A stretch of 64,000 nt of DNA from Mesodorylaimus sp. YZB2_4 (lineage: Eukaryota > Nematoda > Enoplea > Dorylaimida > Dorylaimidae), in the NCBI GenBank assembly GCA_030248295.1, contig JASANH010000812.1:62001-126000 (forward strand), in the 5' to 3' direction. Under the pieces are notes generated by a model. It saw nothing but the letters and a program-made list of their open reading frames with translations. It ran no database searches and was not told where the DNA came from. This document shows positions 22,260 through 33,355 of the stretch, piece after piece; positions within the stretch are counted from its first letter, which is position 1; each line of letters starts with the position of its first letter. Both the position numbers and the translations under genes were made by a program.

Positions 22260-22837
22260 TGGTGCTTGAAAGTGCCTTTATGCTTGCTCACGCGTGCTGT
22301 AGAGCGCAATGCACCGCTCGTAATGGTCCATGATTTTAGGCGCGCTATATGACACGCGCATGACGAAGTATAGGCTCCCTGAAGAGAGAGCAGTGTAAGG
22401 AGCAGAAGTGGATAGCATGGCATTGACATGATTGGATTTGGGCGCTCGCGCTGGCACTGACGTTGACTGCACATTGATGTTTAGTCCATGCCATGACATG
22501 ACATGTTTCAGGTAAGCCTCACTTTATGCCTCTTGTGACTGTGACATAAACAGAGGAGAAAAAAGAAAGTGGCAGCGTCTTGATGTATCTTGTCACTTTT
22601 GCTCAGGTGCGTTTTGCACTGATGCGAATCTGCCAGTACATGTACACCAGAGCACTTGTACTTTGATGTACACGCCATGTCTGGCTGGCACCTGACCTTA
22701 GAGGTGCTTGTTATCACCTATCAGCTAATTGACGAGTATAAGTTCGGATGAGACAAGGAAGACTTGTACGTTGTGCTTGACTGCAGTTTCAAAATTTCGC
22801 ATCTAAACTAGTGTTCCAATGACCTGGGTTTTTCACT
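22260..22837. other. Intergenic, nothing recognised
   Basis: Contains a short CATGACATGACATG run near 22488-22503 that resembles the SINE tail, and no gene that I can support. Confidence 0.35.
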
Positions 22838-23100
22838 GTCTGACCTGACCCTGACCTTGACCGCCCCTCAAAAAATTATCTGACCTGACCGTGAGCTTGA
22901 CCGCCCCTCAAAAAATTTTCTGACGTGACCTTGAGCTTGACCGATTCCTCAAAAAATTATCTGACCTGACCTGGAGCTTGACCGAACCCTCAAAAACCTT
23001 TCTGACCTGACCCTGACCTTGACCGATCACTCAAAAAATTATCTGACTTGACCCTAACCTTGACCGAACCAAAAAACTTTCTGACCTAACCCTGGACCTG
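22838..23100. repeat. Tandem minisatellite, about 40-43 bp unit
   Basis: Six or so degenerate units of the form TGACCTGACCCTGACCTTGACCG, interrupted by CCCCTCAAAAAATTATC spacers. Confidence 0.85.
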
Positions 23101-23554
23101 CGAGGAATTGTAAATTTTCTTGCTCTGACTTCGACAGTGATCTGAAAAAAAATTTTGCTTAACCGGCACAAGCAACACAGCTTCTCTGTGTTTGCAATTT
23201 TACCACGCAATTTTAACCGACGATGGACTGATTTATGTAACTGATATGTGCAAACCTGGCGAAACATTATACGCACGCCATAAGCCAATGCTGACTGCTG
23301 ATAACATCCACTTGATACAGGTCAGACATTGATGCTCAAATCAAGTACAAGTGCTGAAGTTCCAGGTGCTCATTTACTGGCAGATACACCACAGTTCAAA
23401 CTACTGTACTCTGTATACAGTGTCGTGTGAACAGATACGGAGCATCTCACTGTTTCCTCACCTTAACCATCGAACATAGTGTACACTAGCAGCAGTCCTA
23501 AATCCCCCTTACCCAGGGCTCTAATCAATATCACTGCAGCAGCATCGAGTACGC

Positions 23555-24637
23555 TTACCAGATACACATGACAGTCATATTTCTGCAATAATTTCTCACT
23601 TTTCCCCTCATTCTCATCTGAAACTCTCTGAATTCTTCTTGCATTAATTTGCTAAACCATAAATAGAAAAAGAAATTGAAGGATCTGCTTGAACATTCGG
23701 CTGAATCACAAATAAACCCGCCCACGTTCAGTGCAAACCACCCTGTCGGGCAGTTCTGACAAGCCATTCGATAGATGTTAGTGCTGGCCATGATACAGTA
23801 GCCCAGCTGGTTCAATAAAAATAAAAGATCCAAAACGAGAATCAGGGAAATAATCGAGTTGACCCTGCTCTTCTTTTGCTGCTGCTGCTGCTGGACGGGG
23901 ACTGGCTTCGTGGACATCAAGGGGCCTATGGACTTGAGATTCGGTCTGCAAAGTTCGTTGACCTGATCACCATCGATCGAATCCAATGGCGAGTCAGGCT
24001 TGGAAATTTTGATCATTGGTATCGGAGCCACGGTCGTTTTATTTTTTGATCGGCGCAAAACAGTAGATGAAATCTTGACTGTGAAAAATACCATAAGCAG
24101 GGTGGCCAGACAGGGCAATGCCATGTCTGTGACCATGCCCACGTACATGGACACTTGGTCGAAACGTGCCGGAAACCAGGGCGGTGCCACTCGGCGAACA
24201 GCCACGTCTCGAGCAGCGTATCGAATGCGGAATAAGCTGACCAGGGCGATGGCAGTGCCGCCAATAATGTGCACCTTGCTCCTAAATTGCTTTGAAAAGA
24301 TTTTGTGAGGCCATCCAAGTGCAACGTAACGTTCTGCAGTCAGTGCCAATGCGCACAGATCAGAGGCGAAGGAGCATGAAAATGTGAGTGCGTGGCAAAG
24401 GACAAAGAACCAAGTGGAGTCATCGCCCCATCTTAACCAGATGTAAGTCAAGCAAAAGATTAAATCCAAAATCGATATTAAAAACATGAAAACAAAAAAA
24501 GATGTCTTTTCTGTGCAAAGTTTTTTCCAAATTGTCAATATGGCAAGGGTCGATGATATGATGCCAGCAGGGCAGATGGTAGCCGCTATGACACGTTTGC
24601 CCCATTGGTCCCAGCTAATGGTGATGGTTTGATTCAT
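23555..24637 (-). CDS. Rhodopsin-type seven-transmembrane receptor
   Basis: Single-exon class A-like GPCR of 360 aa. Start chosen at 24637: it gives a short glycosylatable N-terminus (N2-Q-T) directly before TM1, whereas the open frame further upstream is a repeat array. Seven hydrophobic segments at about 15-37, 46-68, 75-100, 121-139, 163-188, 260-284 and 300-328. TM2 carries D58, TM3 ends in ERY (102-104), and TM7 has NFFFY (321-325) in place of NPxxY. There is no Cys in the second extracellular loop to pair with C81, while the third loop has C293 and C296. The third intracellular loop is long, with a six-Gln run (249-254). The pattern suits invertebrate peptide-receptor families, but the ligand is not readable. 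A truncated, mutated paralogue lies at 10015-11375. Confidence 0.85.
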   Translation of the reverse strand: MNQTITISWDQWGKRVIAATICPAGIISSTLAILTIWKKLCTEKTSFFVFMFLISILDLIFCLTYIWLRWGDDSTWFFVLCHALTFSCSFASDLCALALTAERYVALGWPHKIFSKQFRSKVHIIGGTAIALVSLFRIRYAARDVAVRRVAPPWFPARFDQVSMYVGMVTDMALPCLATLLMVFFTVKISSTVLRRSKNKTTVAPIPMIKISKPDSPLDSIDGDQVNELCRPNLKSIGPLMSTKPVPVQQQQQQKKSRVNSIISLILVLDLLFLLNQLGYCIMASTNIYRMACQNCPTGWFALNVGGFICDSAECSSRSFNFFFYLWFSKLMQEEFREFQMRMRGKVRNYCRNMTVMCIW

Positions 24638-24639
24638 GA

Positions 24640-25760
24640 GTGATAAGGACGCGGACTGATATGATAAGGGATATAGATATCGGGTTGGTGATAACAGATG
24701 TGGGGATTTTGTGACAGAATATAGGTGGATTGGTGAGATTGGTGATAAGAGCAGATCTGAACTAGTGATAAGGTGCTGGCACAGGATGAATGGAAAATGG
24801 AATGGGATCAGAGAAACCAATAATGAATATTGGCTGTAACAGCGATAAGGTGATGAGGGTACAAATATGCCCCAGGTCGTTATACGGACTGATATGACAG
24901 AGGATATGGGTATCGAGGTGGTGATAATAGACGCGGGGATTTTATGACAGGATATAGGTGGATTTGTGGGATTGGTGATAAGAGCAGATCTGAACTGAAA
25001 ATCCTGACAAAGGATTATAAGAAAATGTGATGGAATTTCGGAAACCAATAAGTTCTGGCTGTAAGTGATGAGGTGATACAGAGTATAAATATGCGTCAGG
25101 TCTAGTGATATGGATATCAGCTTGGTGATAACGGATACGTCGATGATATGGTAGGAAATAGGTGGCTTCGGGGGATTGGTGACAAGAGCAGATTTGAACT
25201 AGTGATAGGTCGAAGTACTGACAAAGGATGGATGGAAAATGAGATAGGACTGAACAAAATGATAATAAATTCTGGCTGTAATAGTGACAAGGTGGGTGAT
25301 AAGATGCTCAAATATGGACCAGGATCTGGTGATGAATGATACCATAGGAATATGATACAGATATTCGTGAGTTGGAGTTTATAGTGATAACAACTGATAT
25401 AAATGACAATTGATAAGATGATAAAAGCTTCAGGAAATGGACGAGCGTGTGATAAGAGATATCTGGTGATAAGGTAATAGTTTCCAGAGTACTTGTGAGG
25501 GACTGAGGGGATTATGTGGTTATAGAAAGAGGATGATATTTGTCAGTAATCAGGATAGATCAGGCTGGATGATAAGGCTATGATAACGTACAGAAACGAT
25601 ATGATATGGCAAAAATGCGAGGCAGCGTTTTCAGCCAAATAAGTGATACTGGTGATAGTGGAAAGTTGATACTGGTTTGGTGATACGATGTGATAAAAAT
25701 CAATGATAAAGAGTACTCTTAATACTGCAAGGACGGTTAGCTGATTAGGATTCACTATTG
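24640..25760. repeat. TGATAA-rich degenerate tandem repeat upstream of the GPCR
   Basis: Three degenerate units of about 225 bp (roughly 24640-24878, 24879-25101, 25102-25329), each with a core like GGTGATAAGAGCAGATCTGA and a closing ATATG-rich segment with CAGG. A further 430 bp of TGATAA-rich sequence follows. By eye I count about nine TGATAA in 24640-25330 and nine more in 25380-25710. This is the 5' flank of the receptor, so it may be a regulatory array of GATA-type sites, or only a satellite. Confidence 0.7.
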
Positions 25761-27977
25761 CTCGGTGATGGTGATGATCGGATGTGATGACACGATATGA
25801 ATCCGGGTATGTTCTAATCGATCACACGATCACAGATGCCGCCCCAAATGGAGCAAAGCCGCAATGTGGTGGAGGAGTAAGGCGTGATAATGTTTAGTGG
25901 CCTATTCAATTCCTTCGAAACATTGGCTCATCTTTTCTCCGACTTTACACTACGCCCTGTAGAGATCAAATGCACCTAACAGCCCAAGAATATACTGCAG
26001 GAAAGGGGAAGCACTATCACCTACGAGTTTTCAGAGAGACCGGTATGGGTTGTTTTACTAACGATAAGCTGAATAGCATTATGCAGATATGACCCTGGAC
26101 GAGAATGATTGATCTAAGTGCATGTTTTTACTGAATAAATAGAGGTCTCGATAAAAGTGACCTTTACCGTCAGAAAAACAAGGAGCAAAAGACATCCGAC
26201 CATCAGCTCTTCTGACAGGGCCTTTCCTGAAAGACAAGGCAGAGTGCACCAGGAGGATATTTTTAATATAAGTTTTCCGCCTCACTGTACATAAAACCAC
26301 TGATAAAAGGAGTGTCAAGAGGGTAATTTAGGCTCGATAACTGAGGGAGTGTCATGTAGGCTAATGTCATCGTCAGAATGTCAGAATGTCAGAATGTCAT
26401 CTAGATGAACCTGGAACACATTTTGCGAGGAGAAGGTACAATAATATTTATAGTGTACAACTATTTCCAAGATCTCGTACAAAGCAAAACTCCAGTTTCC
26501 CGCTGCAAACAGTTTCACATAGATGATGATCCCTCATTTCAGTGGTTGTGTGCGTGTCCCGATCTCGAAACCTTTTTGAACAAAGTGCAATTTCTTTCAG
26601 CCCATTTTAGAAAAGAAATTCAGTTCGCAACAGAAACTGTTAACAGAAAATTTCTCTTAACAAAGCTAGTGCACAGGCTTCTCAGTAAGGGCGTTTTAAC
26701 TTTGTAATTTTGTCATAAGCGGGTTGAAGCGGGAAATTCAAAATTTACAATGTACGAAGCCTGTGCGATGGTCTGTAAGATGATGACTGGGAAAATAAGC
26801 GGGTAAAGACTCATGGAATGTGCAAGAAAAGTTGCTTTACAGCCATATTTTTAACTTTTCATTTCTTCTGTCAGTCGTGCTCTTCATCAAGTCTAATTTT
26901 GAGCAGTATTGTATCCATGAAAACTTAGGCTTGCATAAGCCGTCATTGATTCCTGTCGGACGACTTTCATTGTACAGCTATCAGAGTAGGCAACGCCAGG
27001 AGACAGCACGGCTGACAGGTCAAATATACCACTCAGTCTACCTCACGCCTGCTTTGACCTAAACGATCTTGCAAAAAATTAATCACTCGGTTGCGAAACG
27101 CGTTAATGCATTATCACTCGTTTGGTGGCACTAGATGTAGACCGCCTATATCAATGCGGTAGGGCACAGCAAAGTGTTATGCACTGCGCAATACTGTAGT
27201 GCTCAGTATGATGGACAGCTAGCGCTTTGCAATAAAGCAGCGCAGGAGACAGTACATCAGCGCAGTAGCACAGTGCACTGCTGCGATGTACCGCATGGCG
27301 CTAAGTTTCTTGTACAGTTCGCAATCTAAATTTTTAAGGTAGCGCAGGAGGGCATTGCATCAGCCTAGTGGCACAGTGCAATGCTACGATGTGCTGTATA
27401 GAGAGGAACTGATGAACTGATGGAAGTGGTATGATATGTTGTGGAGGCGCTCTTCTGTTCATAGCGTCAATCTCTGTGTGGTCGATGTGCGACGGTACAG
27501 GTGACTGTTGCTTACCACGCAGGACTGGACCAGAATCCAATGATGCGGGTTCGAATCACGCTCAAGGCTCAAGTTTTTGTTTTTTCTGAATGCCAATCCC
27601 AATCATGGATCCCTTTCTATTCGAATGCCAATGTTCCAATGTGCTGTTAGTGCTGTGCTGTGCTGTAGTCAGCAGCCTAAAATGCCGAAGTGCCATCCTT
27701 TACTTACCCCATACTGCCAACGTGGTACTGCACTGAACTCATACACTGCGATAAATACAGTAATCCTACCCATTCTATACGCATCGCATATAAACTTTCG
27801 CCCTTTTCCACAATGCATTTATCTGAACAAATTTTTTAACTTCCCGCGCGGAAATACGATTGTCTGCTAGAAGCGGGAAACCAACTAAACGTCATCATTC
27901 TGCAAAATCGTTACATTTCCACACCACACTCCATTGCAAATGGTATGCAAATCGATCTCGTTGCAATAATTTGCATA
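25761..27977. other. Intergenic with short repeats
   Basis: Contains GTCAGAAT repeats at about 26373-26400. A segment near 26655-26740 (TTGTCATAAGCGGGTTGAAG and flanks) recurs at 63850-63940. Two about 55-bp direct copies (GCGCAGGAG ... GCACAGTGCA) lie at about 27240-27295 and 27342-27400, and a B-box-like GGGTTCGAATC at about 27548. The 100-aa frame at 26405-26707 matches nothing I know. Confidence 0.45.
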
Positions 27978-30900
27978 ATGATGACTTCCGGCAGATTTGC
28001 GAAATTGTTTCTATTTTTGTTATGCAATTTATTATTTTTAATTTACACCTCAGATGGAACGTTGTCAAAAAGTGACAAGGATAAGAAAAAACAACAACAA
28101 AAATTGAAAGAAAATAAAGTAAGCCTACTAAACAGAAATTTTAATTTTTTTACGCTCTGTAATTTGCATTAAAAAAAATTATTTTAGCAAGGCGGCAGCG
28201 GAATCGTTGATCCAGCCATCGCGTATGTTGATATTCTGAAGAATTATTTCCGAGTCGACTATGGCGAGAGCAAGAAATTTCTCAATCCTGTTCTCGCTTA
28301 TGTTACGCCAGTAAGTTTAAATTTTTTGTATTATGTTGCATGAACAAAGAAGGAAACAATGGAAAATTAAATTTTTAGTGGAACAATCACGGTTATGATG
28401 TGGCAAAATTTTTGGCCCATAAATTCACGCACGTTGCGCCCGTTTGGTTTCAAGTAAATTTTAATGAAGATATGAACGAGTGGTAAGTGAGCAAGTGCTG
28501 TTTTTAGATAAGAAATTAAGGGGAAATACTTTTCCGGCCAGCGTTTACGTTATCGCATCACCTATATTTGTCAAGATCGATTGCGTAAACATCACCTGGT
28601 TAATAATTAACTGAGTGTGTAATCATTCAGCAGGTGATATTTACGCAAACTCGAGCCCAAACCGGATAGTTGGATGCCCGGCTTCTAATACGATAGAAAC
28701 ACAAACTGTTCCCGCCGGCCTGGCTTGAACTTGCTTTTTTCATTTTCAGCGTTTTGGGTGGCGTGCATGATCTCGATCAAGGTAAGACTCGCGTCTGTGC
28801 TATCTGAAACTGAATTATAACTGTAAAGATTTTGGTAGGGCTAATTTCGGGGTGTTAAAGATAGCTTGTAACTGAATGTTTTTGAGATGGTCGTCTCTCT
28901 TTGAATGTTGTCGAGAGTCCTTTTCTTTCAATTCTGCTCACGATTAGCCAGCTCCCGCTATTCGGATATGTTAGAGACAGTGCTTAGTTCTTGAGTTAAA
29001 CGTTCTTGTGGCAGCCCACCCCCTTGCCCCCCCCCATTGGATGTTGTTAAGACGGCCCCTGTATTTGAATCTGCTCAATATGGTTTTAAAGATGTTCTTG
29101 CTCTAAACATTACTAGCTTATATTAGGTCGCTCTTTCAAGTATTTTTTAGACGGCCCCTCTGAATTTTTTCTTTGAGATGGTCCCTCTTAAGTATTTCTA
29201 AGACGGCCCCTCTCTGTAGCGAGAGCGGCGTTGTGGAAGCGTAGTTGAAGAGAGCGACGAGAGAACCGACTGCTCAGGTCGGCTAGAGGAGAGAGACTGA
29301 ATATATCACAGCTTCGTTACACTGTCTTTTACGGACAAAGATAAGCAGGCGACCACTCTGGTCGGAGACAGAACGAAGAGACTGAGCCACAGGAAAGCGA
29401 GCTAAGCATAAAAAGGAAAGAATCACATTGTTAAGTCACAAATCGACCATGCTTCTCCTGGGCTGTAATGTGAGCCTTGAAATCCATCGCGCTCCGTCGC
29501 GACACTCTCTGAATGTTTTTGTTTGAGATGGTCCCTCTCTACCAGCATCCGAAACCTAGCGCTCGGCCAGAAGGGGAGTCTGAAATTTCTTGGGCCCTTA
29601 AAAGGGGGGTTCTGAAGCAAGAACACAAATTTTTCACCAATGCGTTATAAACTTGCGACAAATGCAACCAATGCGACAAAAATCAAAATTATCCTCTGAA
29701 TTTTCACGATTTGAACCCTGGAATGCAATTTTTCGATTTTTTGATTTTGGCTTAAAGATTCTCATTTTCCCTGATTTTCGCAGGTTTTTCGCTCAGTTTT
29801 CAAATTGTTTTTAAGGTTTTTAAATCGGAACTAACCTTGCTCAGCCTGAGCCCTGGGATCGTACTGCATTCCGTTGCTTGCACACGTTTATGAGGCAGCA
29901 TATTCATTCGGCAGAGAAGGTCTCACGTTGGTTGCAGCGTCCCTGTTTTCTAGAAGGGCCACAAGTTTTAAGTCTGACAGTCTGGCCGGCACTGGAGTTC
30001 AGTCCTCTGTGATAATGGTTGTTACAGCTCCTTGAGTATCGGTTATTCCGCGCAAGCAAAACTCAATGAGAGGCGTTTCGCGCAAACCTCTCACTGCGCT
30101 AGCCAAGTTTACCTCCCGACTGTCATAAGGTTCTTGCACCTGAGCATCACTAGGCGCGGCAAATTTAAAAATATTTGACTATCAGGGAGCTGACTCTTCT
30201 CGCTGATTCCTGTTTACTTCGAGAATGTGACTTGTACTTTATAGCTTGACCCTGTATACTTGCACCCTTGGTCCAGGGGCGCGGCTGGGTCAGGATTGCG
30301 GTGGGGCTCACCAACTTTTGGCTCATCGAGGATAAGGGGGGGGGCGGGATTTCCTTAGCTTTACCGGGGGGGGTCAGTATGTTTTGGCTTGTCTAGAGGG
30401 GGGTCAGACCCGTTTTTCAAAGTTTTAACATTACAAAAGTGATAATTTGTCTAGCTCACGGGGGTACACCCCTCCAGTTTCGGATGCTGCTTTCTATTGT
30501 AGTATTTCTGGGACGGTCCCTCTCAAATTTTGTGACATCCCCTATTTCAGATATTCCTCAGACGGCCCCTCTGAATGTTATTGTCTGAGATAGTCCCTCA
30601 AGTATTTCTGAGACGGCCCCTCTCCATGCCTGTTTTTGTTCGATATGGTTCCTCTTTTAAGCATCTTTGAAACGGGCCCTTGAGAAGTGTCATATCATCA
30701 GGCATACAGTAAATATCAGTTTCAGGTTTGGTCGCTGAGTTGTGAGTGCCCGTAATTATCATGTGGTTTGTTTAGGATGGATTACTGACGTAAAAAAGAA
30801 TAACTCGGTCATCAAGATTGTACCACGATTCTTATTCGAACGATGGACACCCACCGATTTTCAGCGGCTGTTGACTTACGAAGAGGACCAAAATCGTTGT

Positions 30901-32866
30901 GCTCAAGTTATATTGGATTTTATTGAGGTAAAAAAAAAATTTGGACGAAGTTTTTCTAAAAATTTTTAAAAGGAGTTCCATGTGTTCGAATATCAATTTT
31001 TCAACTTACAAAACTTTTTTAAAATTCTCTAGCGGAATCGGTTCGATGGAGCTGTGGTCGAGATTTGGGTCCAAATGCAAGCCACTTTGCGCGGACATGG
31101 TGCCAAGTAAGTTTTTGTCTTTTCTTCATCCTTTTTCAGCTCGGAAAAACATCATTTTTTCAGAGAGCTCGTACCATTGGTCATAAATTTGGCGGAACAC
31201 TTTTCTAACAGAGATAAACAGTTTATTTTGACCGTTCCTCCAACCCTAGGAGCTTCGTAAGTGACGGATTTTTGATTTCATTCAACTAAAGGTCATGATC
31301 TTTTGTTTTAGGAACGATCATCGTCGAATGTTCTCGCCGGAACATTTCATCCAGCTCTCTCCATATGTCGATTATTTTAGTGTGATGCTGTATGATTTTC
31401 CAGGAGAGAAGTGAGTAATTGCAGAGATACCTAATATCTGATTAATCTAATCGGAATGCGGGTTGGCACAATCACAAAGGCGCAAGGGACCATCTCAAGA
31501 ATACTTGAAAAAGGGACCATCTCGAAAACATTCAGAGAGGGGCCGTCTGAGAAATAATTAATAGAGAGACCAGATATAAGCTAATAATGATTAAAGTAAA
31601 CTTCGTAAAAACATTGAGAGGGTAAGCATAGGAAACAGATTTTACTATAGAGACCACCTAAACAGCATCAAAAAAGGGATTATCTCAAGAACATTCAAAG
31701 GAAGGCTGTCAATTCGACAGCATTCCAGAAAAAGGACCATTTTGAAAACAGTTTAGATCCAAGGGCCGTCTTAACAATATTCAGCTAGGGGGACTGTCTC
31801 AAGAATATTCTAAGAAAGAAAGAAAGAGACTTATTCGACAACACACCGAGAAAGGGACCATCTCGAAAACGTTTAGATACCTTTTTAGGACCCTTTTACT
31901 AAGGGAGGGACTTAGTTTAGGACCCTTTTACTAAGGGAGGGACTTACTTCAGGACCCTTTTACTAAGGGAAAGACTTACTTTAGGACATTTTTACTAAGG
32001 GAGGGACTGTCTGAAGAAAATTCAGAGAGAGACGTCAGATTGAAAAAATGGGTCCGCCAAAACAGTATTCAAAGACATGGACGAATTCAACAACATTCCA
32101 TGAAAGGGGACATTTTAGAAACATTTGTTTACAGGGACCGTCGTAGCATAGTTCAGCTAGCGGGCCTGTCTTAAAGGAATTCAGTGGGACCGTCTCAAGT
32201 CTAGTCAAATAGAGGGACCGCCTGAACAGCTTTCATAGAAAGGCACTGTCGCAATAACAGTAAAACAGAGGGGCCAATTCGACAACTTTAAGAAAGGGAC
32301 CGTCTCGAAAATAGTAATTGAAATCATAGTTAGGAACTGATTTGTTTATGAGATGGTCCCCATTACTGTAGCTCTTTTTCAGGCCAGGTCCAGTAGCACC
32401 GATTAATTGGGTTCGACAAAACTTGGAGACATTGATCGATGCAAGACCAGATGCAAGAAAAAAGATAATGATGGGCATGAATTTCTACGGGTACGATTAC
32501 CATCCCATGGGTTCGAATGTGGAGGCTGTGACAGGACCACAGTAAGATATATTAGTCTTGGTACAAGAACTTTCGTCAACTTCAAATTTTTCCAGGTACA
32601 TAAGATTATTAGACGCAGTGAAACCGGATATTATGTGGAATAAATATGGAGCCGAGCATTATTTTCTGTACAAGTGAGAAATACGCGGTATGGTTTTGAT
32701 AGGTGAGAATTAATGCATCGATTTTCTCAATTGCAGGGGCCATCTGATTTATTTCCCGACATTGAGCTCATTGGATATGAGATTAAATTTGGCGCAGGAA
32801 CTCGGAGTTGGTGTAGCCATTTGGGAAACTGGTCAAGGATTGGATTATTTTTATAATTTGTTCTGA
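27978..32866 (+). CDS. CHID1: CHID1-like chitinase-domain protein (GH18 fold), 11 exons
   Basis: Exons: 27978-28118, 28188-28310, 28379-28482, 28750-28781, 30776-30927, 31033-31106, 31164-31256, 31312-31410, 32383-32541, 32596-32673, 32737-32866. They join in frame into 394 aa, close to the vertebrate family length of about 393. A signal peptide (residues 1-26) is followed by a Lys/Gln-rich stretch, then a TIM-barrel with family landmarks [55 protein letters not shown] and [19 protein letters not shown]. The GH18 catalytic DxDxE is not present (DGAVVEIW), so a carbohydrate-binding, non-hydrolytic role in lysosome or secretion is likely, as discussed for the human protein. Two initiator ATGs are adjacent (27978, 27981). 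Introns 4 and 8 are long and carry repeat arrays in opposite orientation. Confidence 0.93.
28860..30670 (+). repeat. Intron 4 array of short motifs (GACGGCCCCTCT type)
   Basis: Inside CHID1 intron 4, imperfect units such as TTTGAGATGGTCCCTCT and TTCTGAGACGGCCCCTCT recur at 28885-29215, 29515-29540 and 30500-30690. The middle of the intron (29220-30490) holds G-rich runs and no gene that I can support. Confidence 0.75.
31470..32360 (-). repeat. Intron 8 array, reverse orientation of the intron 4 motif
   Basis: About fifteen imperfect units such as AGGGACCATCTCGAAAACAT and AGAGGGGCCGTCTGAGAAAT within CHID1 intron 8. It includes four 30-40 bp direct copies of AGGACCCTTTTACTAAGGGA at 31888-32000. 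The sequence at 31525-31555 is nearly complementary to 30551-30580 in intron 4. Confidence 0.8.
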
Positions 32867-33355
32867 TCGAACGACATTCAACAATTCACTAAGTTAGGAT
32901 TTTTTGGTGTTCGAGATACATTCCGCGGGATCAGGGGGAGGAGAAGATTAGTTAGGAAATGTGATTAGATTGTTGTTTTAGAAAATAGAGCCTTGGGATT
33001 TGTGATGTTATTGTCTTCGGCCAAGATTGTCTGCGTGCCTGTGCCATATTTGCAGTTTTCGAAATTTAATTATATCTATACCAAGTGAATGGATTATAAA
33101 TGCGTATTATGCTGCCTTTGTGTTTAGACTACCAGAGATTTCAATTTCAAATCTCGCGCGTTTTGATGTTCAGGTACAGTGTGTGCGTGAAGTGAAATGT
33201 GCCAGGATTACTGTAATGCCTTTTGGAAATGACAAATTCAGCTCCTTTATGGTCGGGATTTGGCCTCGGCGGTGTTTGTTATCTAATCAATAGTGATAAA
33301 GCGATGTAATAAAATTTGAATTTTTTAATACAATTTCCGAAATTGGAAGCAGAAA

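Noticed and set aside
22838-23100. CRISPR-like spacing of repeats
   Set aside because: The units are contiguous and degenerate, with no unique spacers, in a clearly eukaryotic setting; it is a minisatellite.
24638-25048. Upstream extension of the GPCR frame by 137 codons
   Set aside because: The extension is translated tandem repeat (SPI/HLYPLS-type), not a signal peptide or ectodomain. The Met at 24637 precedes a normal N-terminus.
26405-26707. 100-aa plus-strand frame
   Set aside because: No recognised domain and its end overlaps a dispersed repeat.
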